Under the pieces are notes generated by a model. The model saw nothing but the letters and a program-made list of their open reading frames with translations, ran no database searches and was not told the DNA's origin. A program made the position numbers and the translations under genes. This document shows positions 33,215 through 42,560 of a DNA stretch of 64,000 bases, piece by piece. The stretch covers positions 1-64,000 of the forward strand of contig NZ_RHOH01000001.1 in NCBI RefSeq assembly GCF_003946115.1, written 5' to 3'. How positions within the stretch are numbered: position 1 is the stretch's first letter; every line of letters starts with the position of its first letter. Origin of the DNA: Lacticaseibacillus daqingensis. GTDB taxonomy: Bacteria > Bacillota > Bacilli > Lactobacillales > Lactobacillaceae.

Positions 33215-34477
33215 ATGCATTGGATCGAACAACGGCTACTTCCACTGGCGGGTCGCCTGACCGCACAACCACACCTCAGTGCAATCCGAACGGGATTTGA
33301 GACACTTTCACCTTTGATGTTGCTCACATCAGGCGCGCTCCTAATCAGCAATGCCCCCCGCGCGTTTGGTGTCACAACCATCGCCCCCTGGCAGCGATGG
33401 TTGCAGTCGCAATCGGCTGCACTACTGCTGCTAATTGCACTGATCTTAGCATTCGTCATCGCGAGTCGGTTGACCACGATCTATCAATCCGGGGCTCAGT
33501 CACAACGATATGCGACCACCTCACCGATGACTGTCGGTGCTACAGCCTTGCTAATGCTTGGGCTGACACTATCCCCACACGAGCTCATCCATATCAGCAG
33601 CACCAGCTCAGGGGCGCATGGTCTGTTCGTCGCCATGCTGGTCGCCTTGATCACACCGGAGATTATGCTACGACTAGGTCAATGGCAACCTCACTTTCAC
33701 CTGCCCGGCGCAGTTCCTCCCAGTGCCCTAGACTTTATCGTGACGCTATTCCCCACCAGCGTGCTTGTCGTCATCACTGCAACGTTGAACGCGCTAAGCC
33801 TATTACTCACACATCAGAGCATTCAGCAACTGATCTACGCCTGGTTGCAACTGCCAATCCTCTGGCTCGCACAATCTGCAATCGGGTTCGGATTCGCTAT
33901 CTTATTAGGAAATGGCCTATTCTACCTAGGTGTTCATCAGACTGCGCTTGGGGCCTTTTTGCTTCCAGCATTTGCTAGCAATAAAATGATGTTGCTCACT
34001 GAAGCGAGCAACGGTGTGGATGTCTGGCACATGAGCGCGCCAGCCTTGCAAAATATCCAAGACATGATTGCCAACATCGGTGGGACGGGTTCTACATTGA
34101 GTCTAATCATTGCCATTCTGATTACGGGCCATCGACACGCATCATCGCGCGATCTGGCCAAGGCTGCGCTGATTCCTGGTCTGTTTGGCACCAACGAAAT
34201 GGTCCTATTTGGCTTTCCAGTGGTCATGAACCCGCTCTTGGCCATTCCGTTTATCTTGGGGCCAACGATTTCTTCTGTCACTTGCATTCTCCTGATCAAG
34301 GCGCATCTGCTGCCTAATTTGCCCTTTGCAGTCCCGTGGACGACACCCCCTTTCCTGAACACCTATCTCGCATCCGGTGGCCAGATCATCGCGCCTTTAT
34401 TCCAACTCCTGTGCTTGGTCTTCTGTACGCTTCTGTATTTGCCCTTTGTCGCGGTTGCCGTTCGAGTTAGAGACTAA
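33215..34477 (+). CDS. PTS EIIC permease, lactose/cellobiose family
   Basis: A 420-residue multi-pass membrane protein resembling CelB/LicC-type EIIC. It has about ten hydrophobic segments and the substrate-site segment GLFGTNEMVLFGFPVVMN near 325, where the family normally reads IGEPIIFGLPIVLN. AAGGAG lies 9 nt before the ATG and overlaps the end of the GH1 gene. EIIC moves the sugar while EIIB phosphorylates it. No EIIA or EIIB gene is present in the island, so partners must come from elsewhere in the genome. Confidence 0.87.
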   Translation: MHWIEQRLLPLAGRLTAQPHLSAIRTGFETLSPLMLLTSGALLISNAPRAFGVTTIAPWQRWLQSQSAALLLLIALILAFVIASRLTTIYQSGAQSQRYATTSPMTVGATALLMLGLTLSPHELIHISSTSSGAHGLFVAMLVALITPEIMLRLGQWQPHFHLPGAVPPSALDFIVTLFPTSVLVVITATLNALSLLLTHQSIQQLIYAWLQLPILWLAQSAIGFGFAILLGNGLFYLGVHQTALGAFLLPAFASNKMMLLTEASNGVDVWHMSAPALQNIQDMIANIGGTGSTLSLIIAILITGHRHASSRDLAKAALIPGLFGTNEMVLFGFPVVMNPLLAIPFILGPTISSVTCILLIKAHLLPNLPFAVPWTTPPFLNTYLASGGQIIAPLFQLLCLVFCTLLYLPFVAVAVRVRD

Positions 34478-34513
34478 TGTTCTGGTGAAGCGTCAATCAT
34501 CTATGAATCGACT

Positions 34514-34568
34514 TAGCGGCGACGTTGCCCTCCCTTTACCATTGGGATTTACGGCAACGTCGCCGCTA
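34514..34568. terminator. Long perfect hairpin between convergent operons
   Basis: TAGCGGCGACGTTGCC (34514-34529) pairs perfectly with GGCAACGTCGCCGCTA (34553-34568) across a 23-nt loop. There is no T-run on either side, so it is not a standard intrinsic terminator. It lies between the convergent EIIC and GH36 genes. Confidence 0.5.
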
Positions 34569-34626
34569 GTCGTATCCACCTAACTATCATCGCCAGCCGA
34601 TGATGCCCCGTCGACTACACTACTGG

Positions 34627-36810
34627 TCAGTCTGATGAGACCCGCTCAAGCACTAACATCTTGCTCCAGAAGTCTTGGTGTCGGGGCGGTGTTAGCGTCA
34701 GTCCGACAGACATCAACTCATCCCCACCACAAATGCGCCCCTCCACGCGGTAGTCGGCACGTGCATCCAACCCTGCCAATTTGAGCGGCATGACAAGCTG
34801 ATTTGCCTGCGCCAAAACGCGGGTAAAGAACACCACCGCTTGAGTTTGTGTTTCATCAACAATGACCCAACTCGCCTCATTCGTCTCAAAAGGACTACGT
34901 AGGCGAATCATCCGACCGTATTGTAGCAACTGACGTAATTGCTTATACTGCTTCACCCGAGCCTTAACCGCATCCACATCCGCCGTTGTCAACTCGGTCA
35001 AATCCAGTTCGTAGCCCAGGACCCCGCTTGTTGCAACGTTCTGCCGCGTTTCAATTGTCGTCATTCGGCCAACTTGCTCATTAGGTGCCGCAGACACATG
35101 CGCGCCCATCGTGCTCTGGGGATAGATGAGACTGGTCCCATACTGGATCCTTAACCTCGCGATTGCATCCGTATTATCACTTGTCCATATCTGCGGCATA
35201 TAGGCAAGCATCCCCATATCGAATCGCCCGCCGCCACTCGCACAACCCTCAAACAGGACTTGTGGGTAGCGCGCGGTCAACCGGGAGATCAGGGCATATA
35301 GCCCGAGTACATATCGGTGTGCAACTTCACCTTGCTGGTCGGCCGGCAGGTGACACGAAAAAACATCCGTCATCGGCCGATTCATATCCCACTTAATATA
35401 ATCAATGCCGACCAAATCAATGACGGCACTGATCCGCTCGAAAAGATAGTCTCGTACGGCAGGCATAGTCAGATCGAGTAAGTATTGATGCCGTCCAACC
35501 GCAGGCGTATAGCTTGGATCACACAGACGCCAATCCGGGTGGGTTCGGTAGAGCTGACTGTTTTGACTGATCATCTCTGGCTCGAACCAAAGCCCAAACT
35601 TCATCCCCCAGCGATGGATCGTCTTGCTCAGACCAACTAGTCCGCCTTGAAGTTTACCCGGATACTCGACCCAGTCGCCCAAAGAACTCGTATCATCATC
35701 GCGGTGGCCAAACCAGCCGTCATCTAACACGAAGAGTTCAGCGCCCACCGCTTGCCCAGCTTTGGCGATTTTTAAGAGCCGTTCACGATCAAAATTAAAC
35801 GTCGTGGCCTCCCAATTATTCACCAGAATTGGGCGTTCCATGTGCTGATACCGCGTTGGAATCAACCGCTGACCGATTATTTGGTGAAAAATCTGCGACA
35901 TGCCGTTCAAACCAGCCTCTGAGTAAGTCAAAACAGCCTCAGGGGTTTCAAACTGGGCGCCAGGATCCAGATGCCAACTGAAATTCTCTGAATCGATACC
36001 GATCTGCGCCCGAACGAGTGCATTCGGATCCTTTTCGATGCGACAGATAAAGTTGCCGGAATAAACCAAAGCAAATCCAAACACCTCACCCGACTGCTCT
36101 GTGGTCTCCGGAGTAACCAGAGCAAAAAACGGATTCTGCTGGGCACTACTCATCCCACGATTGCTACGAAGGACCTTGGTGCCCGTATGAACTGGCTCTC
36201 GCTCAACGTTGGCCTCCCTGGCCCAATCGCCATTGAGCTGGATGACATCAAACGCTTGGGGGCGTAAGTCGATTGAGGCACTCATGATTTCATCCAATCG
36301 CACAGGCACCGCCCCTAGGTTGCGGACTTCTACCCGCCGGATAATACTAGCAAAAGCGCGGTAAATCGTGTAATAGAGTGTCACCTCAACCGCTGTGGTC
36401 GTATCGGTCAACGTGAGTACAAGCGTCTCCGCCTCATCATCAGACACTACGAAGAACTGTGGAAGCCCTTCGAGTACAGGCTTGCCTTCACGAATCTGAA
36501 GCGCTTTGAATCGTAGCGAGGCAAGTGGGCTCCCGTTGTGCTGTCTCATCTGAAACGCTGGGTATCGGTAATCACCTTGTCCCCCGCCTGGCCACTCCGC
36601 GCAAATACTGCCTAAAGCGATATCAGCGTCAGCTAATACAGGTGTCTGCCCTGTTCGCTCAGGTTGGTTCAATGCATCCAATCGCCAATGGCGTAAGTTC
36701 GGACCCCAGTAGCGGTGAATGAGCACGCCATTGGGCTCGATCTGGAGGACATAACTGATCAACTGATTGTGAAGATGAATCACACCGGTCGTGGGTTCAT
36801 AATCGATCAT
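34627..36810 (-). CDS. GH36 alpha-galactosidase
   Basis: A 727-residue cytosolic alpha-galactosidase, the usual length of bacterial GH36 enzymes. After the N-terminal beta-supersandwich, the barrel has NNWEATTFNF and LFVLDDGWFGHRDDD near 360, the nucleophile Asp in YIKWDMNRP near 473, the CASGGGRFD motif near 525 and the acid/base Asp in WTSDNTDAI near 543. GAAGGAG precedes the ATG, which overlaps the oxidoreductase stop (ATGA). It is last in the ABC importer operon and should release terminal alpha-galactose from imported oligosaccharides. Confidence 0.93.
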   Translation of the reverse strand: MIDYEPTTGVIHLHNQLISYVLQIEPNGVLIHRYWGPNLRHWRLDALNQPERTGQTPVLADADIALGSICAEWPGGGQGDYRYPAFQMRQHNGSPLASLRFKALQIREGKPVLEGLPQFFVVSDDEAETLVLTLTDTTTAVEVTLYYTIYRAFASIIRRVEVRNLGAVPVRLDEIMSASIDLRPQAFDVIQLNGDWAREANVEREPVHTGTKVLRSNRGMSSAQQNPFFALVTPETTEQSGEVFGFALVYSGNFICRIEKDPNALVRAQIGIDSENFSWHLDPGAQFETPEAVLTYSEAGLNGMSQIFHQIIGQRLIPTRYQHMERPILVNNWEATTFNFDRERLLKIAKAGQAVGAELFVLDDGWFGHRDDDTSSLGDWVEYPGKLQGGLVGLSKTIHRWGMKFGLWFEPEMISQNSQLYRTHPDWRLCDPSYTPAVGRHQYLLDLTMPAVRDYLFERISAVIDLVGIDYIKWDMNRPMTDVFSCHLPADQQGEVAHRYVLGLYALISRLTARYPQVLFEGCASGGGRFDMGMLAYMPQIWTSDNTDAIARLRIQYGTSLIYPQSTMGAHVSAAPNEQVGRMTTIETRQNVATSGVLGYELDLTELTTADVDAVKARVKQYKQLRQLLQYGRMIRLRSPFETNEASWVIVDETQTQAVVFFTRVLAQANQLVMPLKLAGLDARADYRVEGRICGGDELMSVGLTLTPPRHQDFWSKMLVLERVSSD

Positions 36811-38624
36811 AAGGACTCCTTCTCGCGATTTACGCGTGCTTCATAGGCCCGAACTTCAAAAATACAAAACGTTTCCGCACCGTTGGTTGCCAAACAAGTA
36901 ATTCGGATCGTATCGCAACTTTCCTGTTGGTCAAACCGGACCCGTCGATCACGTAAATAATTATCTCGCACAGATTGTGTCGCAACGACCTGGCCATCCA
37001 GCAACAACTCGACTGCAAAGTCCTTGACCAAGGTGTGCTGGACCTTCTCGTCCTGACCCTCAAGCATATTCGCAGCTAAAGATGGCATGATCTGCATCGA
37101 CAACGCCGAGTCGAAGCGAATGATGACTTCCTCGATTGCAATACACCGCCGTAGTGACAAGGTCAAAGTCTGTGGCTGATCAGCCGGTGCGCGCCAACCA
37201 TTGGTCTGGTCACCAACAGGCCGTGCAATTCCGTTGATTACCTGTATTGCTGGCCAATCTGACAGGGCTTCACTCGACTGAACGTCTGCCGTTCGCGCAA
37301 CGTCTTGCGGATCATGATTCCGTACCCCTGGTAAGTACAAGTCTTCACGCAAGGCAAGCTGTTGCAGTTCATCAATATGCGCTAGTAATTGCGCCGGTTG
37401 ACAACGATAACGGTGCGTTAAGCTAGCCGCCAATCCGACTGCCTGCCCGACCACAGAGCACGTCCCCATGACCCGGGTTGAGCCAAAAGCAACATCCGAC
37501 ACACTGATTGCTCGTCCTCCGAGAAACAAGTTATCAATGTTCTGTGAAAATAAGCAGCGGTATGGGATCTGGTAGAGGTCAGGCGGTAATTCGAACGTCG
37601 CAGTTGGCGGCTTAGGATTCGCTAATCCACCGGCAACATGCTGATCCAGCGGCCAGCCACCGAATGCCACCGCATCGTCGAACTGGCGATTAGACATGAT
37701 GTCATTCTCTGTCAAGATGTACTGGCCGACCAACCGTCGGGACTCACGCCGTCCAGGCAAGGATTGAACCCAGTCTAGCGCATAGTTGTCCGCCCCATGA
37801 TTACCACCATTCTTAATGTGATCCCAGACCCCGAAAAGGCTCCTCATCAGCTCATCGCGTATCGCCTCGGCATCGTGAACCGTCTCAAGTTGGCTGTCGC
37901 CCCCAGCCTCAAGCCACCAATAGCCGCTCTCGATGGCCGAATGATCACGCGCAGCGAGTACCGCCTCTGAATACTTGTGCGCCCAAATGGGCCGCTCAAA
38001 TTGAACGGGATGCTGTAGTTTCTTGGCTGCATACATCAGCGTGCTACCATCAGCATCACCCGACGCCTGTGTCGGGGCAAGTGATTCATGGAACGTTGTC
38101 TGGGCTTCACGCCCCATCATGTATGTCGCACCGGCTAGTGCCCCGATTGTGCCATCCCCAGTTGCATCCACATATAACGGTGCGGAGAACTCAAAGCGCC
38201 GCTCGCTCGTCTGTTGTGTGCCGGACACGCTCAGAATCCTTCCGTCAGCCACACTCACCGCATCGATATGCGTATTCAAGTAGAGTTGCAAGTGTTCAGT
38301 AGTCTCAGCCGCTGCCCAAAGCACGGTGTCATACACATGAAACGAGTTTGCAGGATTGACCCATTTGTTCCTCAACAACAGTGTCTCGATCAATCCTGTT
38401 TCTCGGGCATTCTGCCGTTCCCCGTGATGATCTGCGCCGGCAACATTAATCCTGATTTCGCTACTACTATTGCCTCCCAAAACCGAGCGATTCTGCACTA
38501 AGACTGTTTCGATGCCTTGCTTAGCTGCGGTTAGCGCGCTAATCAGGCCTGACAGTCCACCACCGACCACCACCAAATCTGCTTGCTTCGCTTCACAATT
38601 CACTGAAACCTGTTTGATTACCAC
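36807..38624 (-). CDS. FAD-dependent oxidoreductase (FAD_oxidored type) in a sugar operon
   Basis: A 605-residue flavoprotein. The FAD Rossmann motif is VVVGGGLSGL (about 18-27), followed by the GGNSSSEIR segment near 51-59 and YVDATGDGTIGALAGA near 150, typical of the FAD_oxidored family. The C-terminal ~140 residues (from about 465) look like a beta-sandwich of discoidin/galactose-binding type (RVRFDQQESCDTIRI). The GTG start 7 nt after GGAGG is preferred to an ATG six codons earlier that lacks a site. It is coupled to the GH36 gene. The reaction is unknown; oxidation of a sugar hydroxyl is a guess from context. Confidence 0.8.
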   Translation of the reverse strand: MVIKQVSVNCEAKQADLVVVGGGLSGLISALTAAKQGIETVLVQNRSVLGGNSSSEIRINVAGADHHGERQNARETGLIETLLLRNKWVNPANSFHVYDTVLWAAAETTEHLQLYLNTHIDAVSVADGRILSVSGTQQTSERRFEFSAPLYVDATGDGTIGALAGATYMMGREAQTTFHESLAPTQASGDADGSTLMYAAKKLQHPVQFERPIWAHKYSEAVLAARDHSAIESGYWWLEAGGDSQLETVHDAEAIRDELMRSLFGVWDHIKNGGNHGADNYALDWVQSLPGRRESRRLVGQYILTENDIMSNRQFDDAVAFGGWPLDQHVAGGLANPKPPTATFELPPDLYQIPYRCLFSQNIDNLFLGGRAISVSDVAFGSTRVMGTCSVVGQAVGLAASLTHRYRCQPAQLLAHIDELQQLALREDLYLPGVRNHDPQDVARTADVQSSEALSDWPAIQVINGIARPVGDQTNGWRAPADQPQTLTLSLRRCIAIEEVIIRFDSALSMQIMPSLAANMLEGQDEKVQHTLVKDFAVELLLDGQVVATQSVRDNYLRDRRVRFDQQESCDTIRITCLATNGAETFCIFEVRAYEARVNREKESL

Positions 38625-38701
38625 GATAGTTCCTCCATCCATTATAAATTAAACGCGCCAGTCACCCTCGGTTACTGACGCGAATCAATCCCTCATACTC
38701 A

Positions 38702-39367
38702 TTAGATAATATGATACTTGTTGGACACGAGCCGCTTGAGCAACAGCGCGATTCCAGTCAGGAAGATGAAATTGCCCACGAGTACATTGACGATCGGTGC
38801 AAAGTAGCCAAGTCCGAGCCACATGATGGTCGCCAATGCGATTACCATAGACATCAAGACGCTACGCCAACCGATTAGTAGGCTGAGTTTGAGTGCGGCC
38901 AACACCGGCCGATGCCCATCCAGTGAGATGAACATTGCAATCAGCGCAACGCTACTCATGATCAAGGCGACTGTTCCGACCAACGGTACTAGCGTAACCA
39001 GTGCCTTCTGCGTCAAGCACAAGCTGAGATCGAGACCCAACAATGCCATGCCACCCACGATCACGCCATTCAACCTGATTCCGGCGCGAAAGCTCTGACG
39101 CCAGATGCGATAGTATGCCTTCAGCTGTGGCGTAACCTGTGTTTTCTGGTTGAAGATCACGAAAAACGTCCACAGGTCTGGGAGGGTCACCCATGCAGCC
39201 AACAGGTAGAGCGGACTGGTCACCAATGTCAGCTGAATACTCATACAAATCGCCAACCACGGCAACGAGAAGAGCGTATAGAACCCGACCAGCTTTACGA
39301 TGCAATAGAGCTGCACGGTGAGATCATGGATTGATTGCGGCCCCAACAATGTCTTTAGCGTTTGCAT
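38702..39367 (-). CDS. YesL-like DUF624 membrane protein
   Basis: A 221-residue protein with five or six hydrophobic segments, starting MQTLKTLLGPQS. DUF624/YesL proteins accompany Yes-type carbohydrate ABC importers and YesMN systems, but their role is not known. The family segment LFSLPWLAICM lies near residue 30. The ATG preceded by AAAGGGTAG is chosen; this ribosome site overlaps the stop of the upstream permease gene. The match to the yesLMNOPQ gene set supports the assignment. Confidence 0.8.
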   Translation of the reverse strand: MQTLKTLLGPQSIHDLTVQLYCIVKLVGFYTLFSLPWLAICMSIQLTLVTSPLYLLAAWVTLPDLWTFFVIFNQKTQVTPQLKAYYRIWRQSFRAGIRLNGVIVGGMALLGLDLSLCLTQKALVTLVPLVGTVALIMSSVALIAMFISLDGHRPVLAALKLSLLIGWRSVLMSMVIALATIMWLGLGYFAPIVNVLVGNFIFLTGIALLLKRLVSNKYHII

Positions 39368-39374
39368 TTGACCA

Positions 39375-40250
39375 CTACCCTTTGATCCCGCCGGTTGCCA
39401 TTCCTTCAACAAACTGCTTGGAGGTGGTGAAAAACAGAATAATCGATGGTAACAAACTGATCAACGACATTGCGATCACTTGATTCCAGGCAACGACCCC
39501 CGAAGAGGTGTCGATCGCCATCTTGAGCGCGATTGCGATTGGGTACTTTTGCACACTAGAGATATAGATTAACGGGCTCAAGAAATCATTAATCGACCAA
39601 ATGAACTGGAACAGCGCAACTGAAACTAACGATGGCTTCAAGATCGGTAGTAAAATCTTGATCAGAATCTGGAAACTGTTGCACCCATCGATCGTTGCAG
39701 CCTCATCATAGTCTCGCGGTACGCTGCGTAAGAACTGCACGAGCATAAAGACAAAGAATGGCTCAGCAGCAAATACCGTATTCGCGATCAGCGGCACATA
39801 ACTGTCCAACATTCCAAAGTTGCGCCAGAACAGGTACAACGGAATCCGTGTCACCACTGCAGGTAAGAACAGCGTGGACAACATCAACCCAAACAAGATC
39901 TTTTTACCCGGAAAATCAAACCGGGCGAACCCATATGCCGTTAGCGTACATGAAACGACGGTAAAAACAACTTTCGGGATTACGATCTTAAAGGTGTTGA
40001 TAAAGTATGTCGTAAACGTGAACTCAGTACCAGTCCGCCAACCCTTGACGTAAGGCGTGAAATCAAAGGACTTCGGCCAAAAGCTGATCGATGAGAAGAT
40101 CTCCGCATTAGACTTGAACGATGCACCGAATAGCCACAGGATCGGATAAAGCATGATCAATGCGACTGCTGTCAGCAGGACATACCGAACACCTGAGTTG
40201 AGACGCCGACGCCACTTAATCTGATTGTTCATTGCTGTTGCTTGCTGCAT
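39375..40250 (-). CDS. Carbohydrate ABC importer permease (YesQ/MalG-like)
   Basis: A 291-residue inner-membrane permease with six helices. The EAA loop that contacts the ATPase is DEAATIDGCNSFQILIKILL near 190. It ends EGMATGGIKG, the typical MalG-type tail. The start codon overlaps the previous permease stop (TAATG), with GGAGG 9 nt upstream. It pairs with the next-listed permease as the membrane channel. Confidence 0.92.
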   Translation of the reverse strand: MQQATAMNNQIKWRRRLNSGVRYVLLTAVALIMLYPILWLFGASFKSNAEIFSSISFWPKSFDFTPYVKGWRTGTEFTFTTYFINTFKIVIPKVVFTVVSCTLTAYGFARFDFPGKKILFGLMLSTLFLPAVVTRIPLYLFWRNFGMLDSYVPLIANTVFAAEPFFVFMLVQFLRSVPRDYDEAATIDGCNSFQILIKILLPILKPSLVSVALFQFIWSINDFLSPLIYISSVQKYPIAIALKMAIDTSSGVVAWNQVIAMSLISLLPSIILFFTTSKQFVEGMATGGIKG

Positions 40251-41134
40251 TAGGCATTGCCTCCATCCGAATAATAGACCCACTTATTCGACGTTCTGAA
40301 CATCATGATCGTCAAGACCATGATGATGAGGAACAAGATCCAAGACATCGCACTCGCATAACCCATCCGGAAAAATTTGAATGCATTATTATAGATCAAT
40401 AACGACGTCAGATTTGTCGCCTTCGCAGGGCCACCAGCCGTGATCAGGTACGGGGCATTGAACTCCTGCAAGGCATTCACCATTTGCATGACGAGGTTGA
40501 AGAAGATCGTCGGCGTGATCAGTGGCACTGTAATCTTAAAGAAGATTGTCCACTTCTTTGCCCCGTCCACCTGTGCCGCCTCATACAATTCAACTGGGAT
40601 CTCCTTCAGTGCTGCAAGGAAAATGACCATCGCAGACCCAAACTGCCAAATACGCAGCACGGAGATCACGATCATCGCCGTGAACCCGTTGGAGAGCCAG
40701 CCAATCGGCGAGCCACCAAAAAGCGTAATGATCTGATTGATCAGACCGTCACCAGAGAACAGAAAACGCCACAGTACCGCGATTGCAACGTTACCGCCCA
40801 AAATCGACGGGATATAGTACGCCGTCCGGTAAAGATTGATTCCTTTCAGCTTAAAGTTCAGGATGAACGCGATAAACAATGCGAACAGTAACTGCGGTGG
40901 GACCGTCAGCAGCGTATATTCCAACGTTTTCCACAACGAGTTCATGAACTCCGGATCTTGCGTGAATAACTTCGTATAATTCGCAAACCCGACAAAGTGT
41001 GGCCGATTGAGCAGATTGTAGTCTGTAAAACTCAGATAAAGTGAGCTAACGAACGGATAAATCGTAAAGACAAGTAACCCGATTAGCCACGGGGTTAAGT
41101 ATAGTAATCCCTGATACTTTTGGATCTTCTTCAT
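40250..41134 (-). CDS. Carbohydrate ABC importer permease (YesP/MalF-like)
   Basis: A 294-residue six-helix permease starting MKKIQKYQGLLYLTPWL. The EAA loop is ELYEAAQVDGAKKWTIFFKI near 185-205. It lies 18 bp downstream of the binding-protein gene and overlaps the second permease by one base. The ribosome site (AAGG) is weak and distant, so translation may rely on coupling. No MsmK/UgpC-type ATPase gene is in the operon; a shared ATPase elsewhere is expected. Confidence 0.92.
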   Translation of the reverse strand: MKKIQKYQGLLYLTPWLIGLLVFTIYPFVSSLYLSFTDYNLLNRPHFVGFANYTKLFTQDPEFMNSLWKTLEYTLLTVPPQLLFALFIAFILNFKLKGINLYRTAYYIPSILGGNVAIAVLWRFLFSGDGLINQIITLFGGSPIGWLSNGFTAMIVISVLRIWQFGSAMVIFLAALKEIPVELYEAAQVDGAKKWTIFFKITVPLITPTIFFNLVMQMVNALQEFNAPYLITAGGPAKATNLTSLLIYNNAFKFFRMGYASAMSWILFLIIMVLTIMMFRTSNKWVYYSDGGNA

Positions 41135-41152
41135 GAATATGTCACAACCTTA

Positions 41153-42460
41153 TTATTGATTCTTGATTTGTTTGATCGCATCTTTGACATCCGTCACGAT
41201 CTTCTTCCCGGCTTCATCAGCACTCAGCTGACCCAGCCCGTAAGCTTTCATTGGCGCATCGTATGCTTCTAGGACTTGTGACATCTCATAATATGGGCTT
41301 TGGTTGATTCCTTTAGTCGTCTGTTGATATTCAGCTGCCATTTTTGTCACGTCATCGACTTGACCGTTCTTTTCGAGTATCTTAGCCGCATTGGTATTAG
41401 CCGGCAGCCCACGTGTCACCCCGAGCGTTTTGACCCCCTTAGGATCGTTCAACAAGAAATTGAGTAGCTTAGCAGCCGCCTTGGCATGTTTGGTGTCTTT
41501 GGAAATCGCGAAGAGCATTGTTGGCTTTTGCATCGATCCGGCGCGGCCATCGGCTTTGATCCGTGGCATGCTTGGAATCGTCATCTTCATCCCGCCATCT
41601 TTAAGCACTTGGTTGAATGCCGCCATATTGCCGCTCCATGCAGCGAATCCAGCGTATTGCCCATTAACGACTTCCTTAACTGAAGAGCCATCTGCTGTCC
41701 CGACATTCTCCATCACTTCTTTCATCGATGGGGTCACTTTGGCGTCCACCATTGACTGCCACCATTTCAATCCCTCTGCGACTTGGCTAGCGGTGAAGCT
41801 GACTTTACCGGACGCATCAATGAAACTCTTACCATACTTTTGGCCCAAGTAATCAGTTATTTCGTTAAAGCTGGTAATCATTAACGGATACGAACCTTCC
41901 GGAAACTTCTTAGCTGCATCCTTATAGTCATTCCATGTTTTCAACTTGCTGACATCGACGCCATACTTGGCATAGACAGTTTGGTTAACACCGTATGCAT
42001 GTGTGCTATTACTGTATGGTATCGCGAGTAACTTGTCCTTAGTTGTCCCTTCTGCCAGCATCGATTGGCTATACCCGGAAAGATCGACAATATCCTTATA
42101 CGCGTTGAGATCAGCAAACCCGGTCCCATCCGCGTTATAGGTTTGATACCAATCATAGGTGATCTGCATCAGATCCGACTCAGTTCCGCCTGCCATCTGC
42201 GTTGCCATTTTTTCGACTTGACCATCCCAGCCCGCATACTCTGTCTTCACGGCAATGTTGGGATTTTCTTTTTCGAATTGTTTAACGGCCGCATTCGTTG
42301 CCTTATGCCGGTCATCTGCGCCCCACCAAGAAAATCGAATCGTCACTTTTTCATCATCGCCATCCTTGGTGGATGACGCCTTCTTCTGCCCGCAAGCTCC
42401 GAGCAACAATGTGCTGGCCAGCAGTACTGACGCAGTTTGCACGATATGCTTCACTTTCAT
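41153..42460 (-). CDS. Carbohydrate ABC solute-binding lipoprotein (YesO-like)
   Basis: A 435-residue family 1 binding protein. The signal ends in a lipobox LLGAC near residue 23, so it is anchored outside the membrane. IRFSWWGADDRHKAT and QMAGGTESDLMQITYDW are typical of oligosaccharide binders. AGGAGGGG precedes the ATG. It is the first gene of the importer/hydrolase operon running to GH36. A perfect cre site lies 46 bp upstream. The downstream GH36 suggests galactose-containing oligosaccharides as ligand. Confidence 0.93.
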   Translation of the reverse strand: MKVKHIVQTASVLLASTLLLGACGQKKASSTKDGDDEKVTIRFSWWGADDRHKATNAAVKQFEKENPNIAVKTEYAGWDGQVEKMATQMAGGTESDLMQITYDWYQTYNADGTGFADLNAYKDIVDLSGYSQSMLAEGTTKDKLLAIPYSNSTHAYGVNQTVYAKYGVDVSKLKTWNDYKDAAKKFPEGSYPLMITSFNEITDYLGQKYGKSFIDASGKVSFTASQVAEGLKWWQSMVDAKVTPSMKEVMENVGTADGSSVKEVVNGQYAGFAAWSGNMAAFNQVLKDGGMKMTIPSMPRIKADGRAGSMQKPTMLFAISKDTKHAKAAAKLLNFLLNDPKGVKTLGVTRGLPANTNAAKILEKNGQVDDVTKMAAEYQQTTKGINQSPYYEMSQVLEAYDAPMKAYGLGQLSADEAGKKIVTDVKDAIKQIKNQ

Positions 42461-42505
42461 CTGAAACCCCTCCTACTTTAGCGTGAGCAACTTATACGTC
42501 TATAT

Positions 42506-42519
42506 TGTAAGCGGAAACA
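42506..42519. promoter_or_regulatory. cre site (CcpA) before the importer operon
   Basis: TGTAAGCGGAAACA, with A and T flanks, fits the cre consensus WTGNAANCGNWNNCAW completely. TATAAG lies a few bases downstream on the minus strand as a possible -10, so CcpA would block this promoter. Confidence 0.75.
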
Positions 42520-42560
42520 TTTTGCGAGACTGGGACAAAATCGGCCAATACCCTTAAAAA

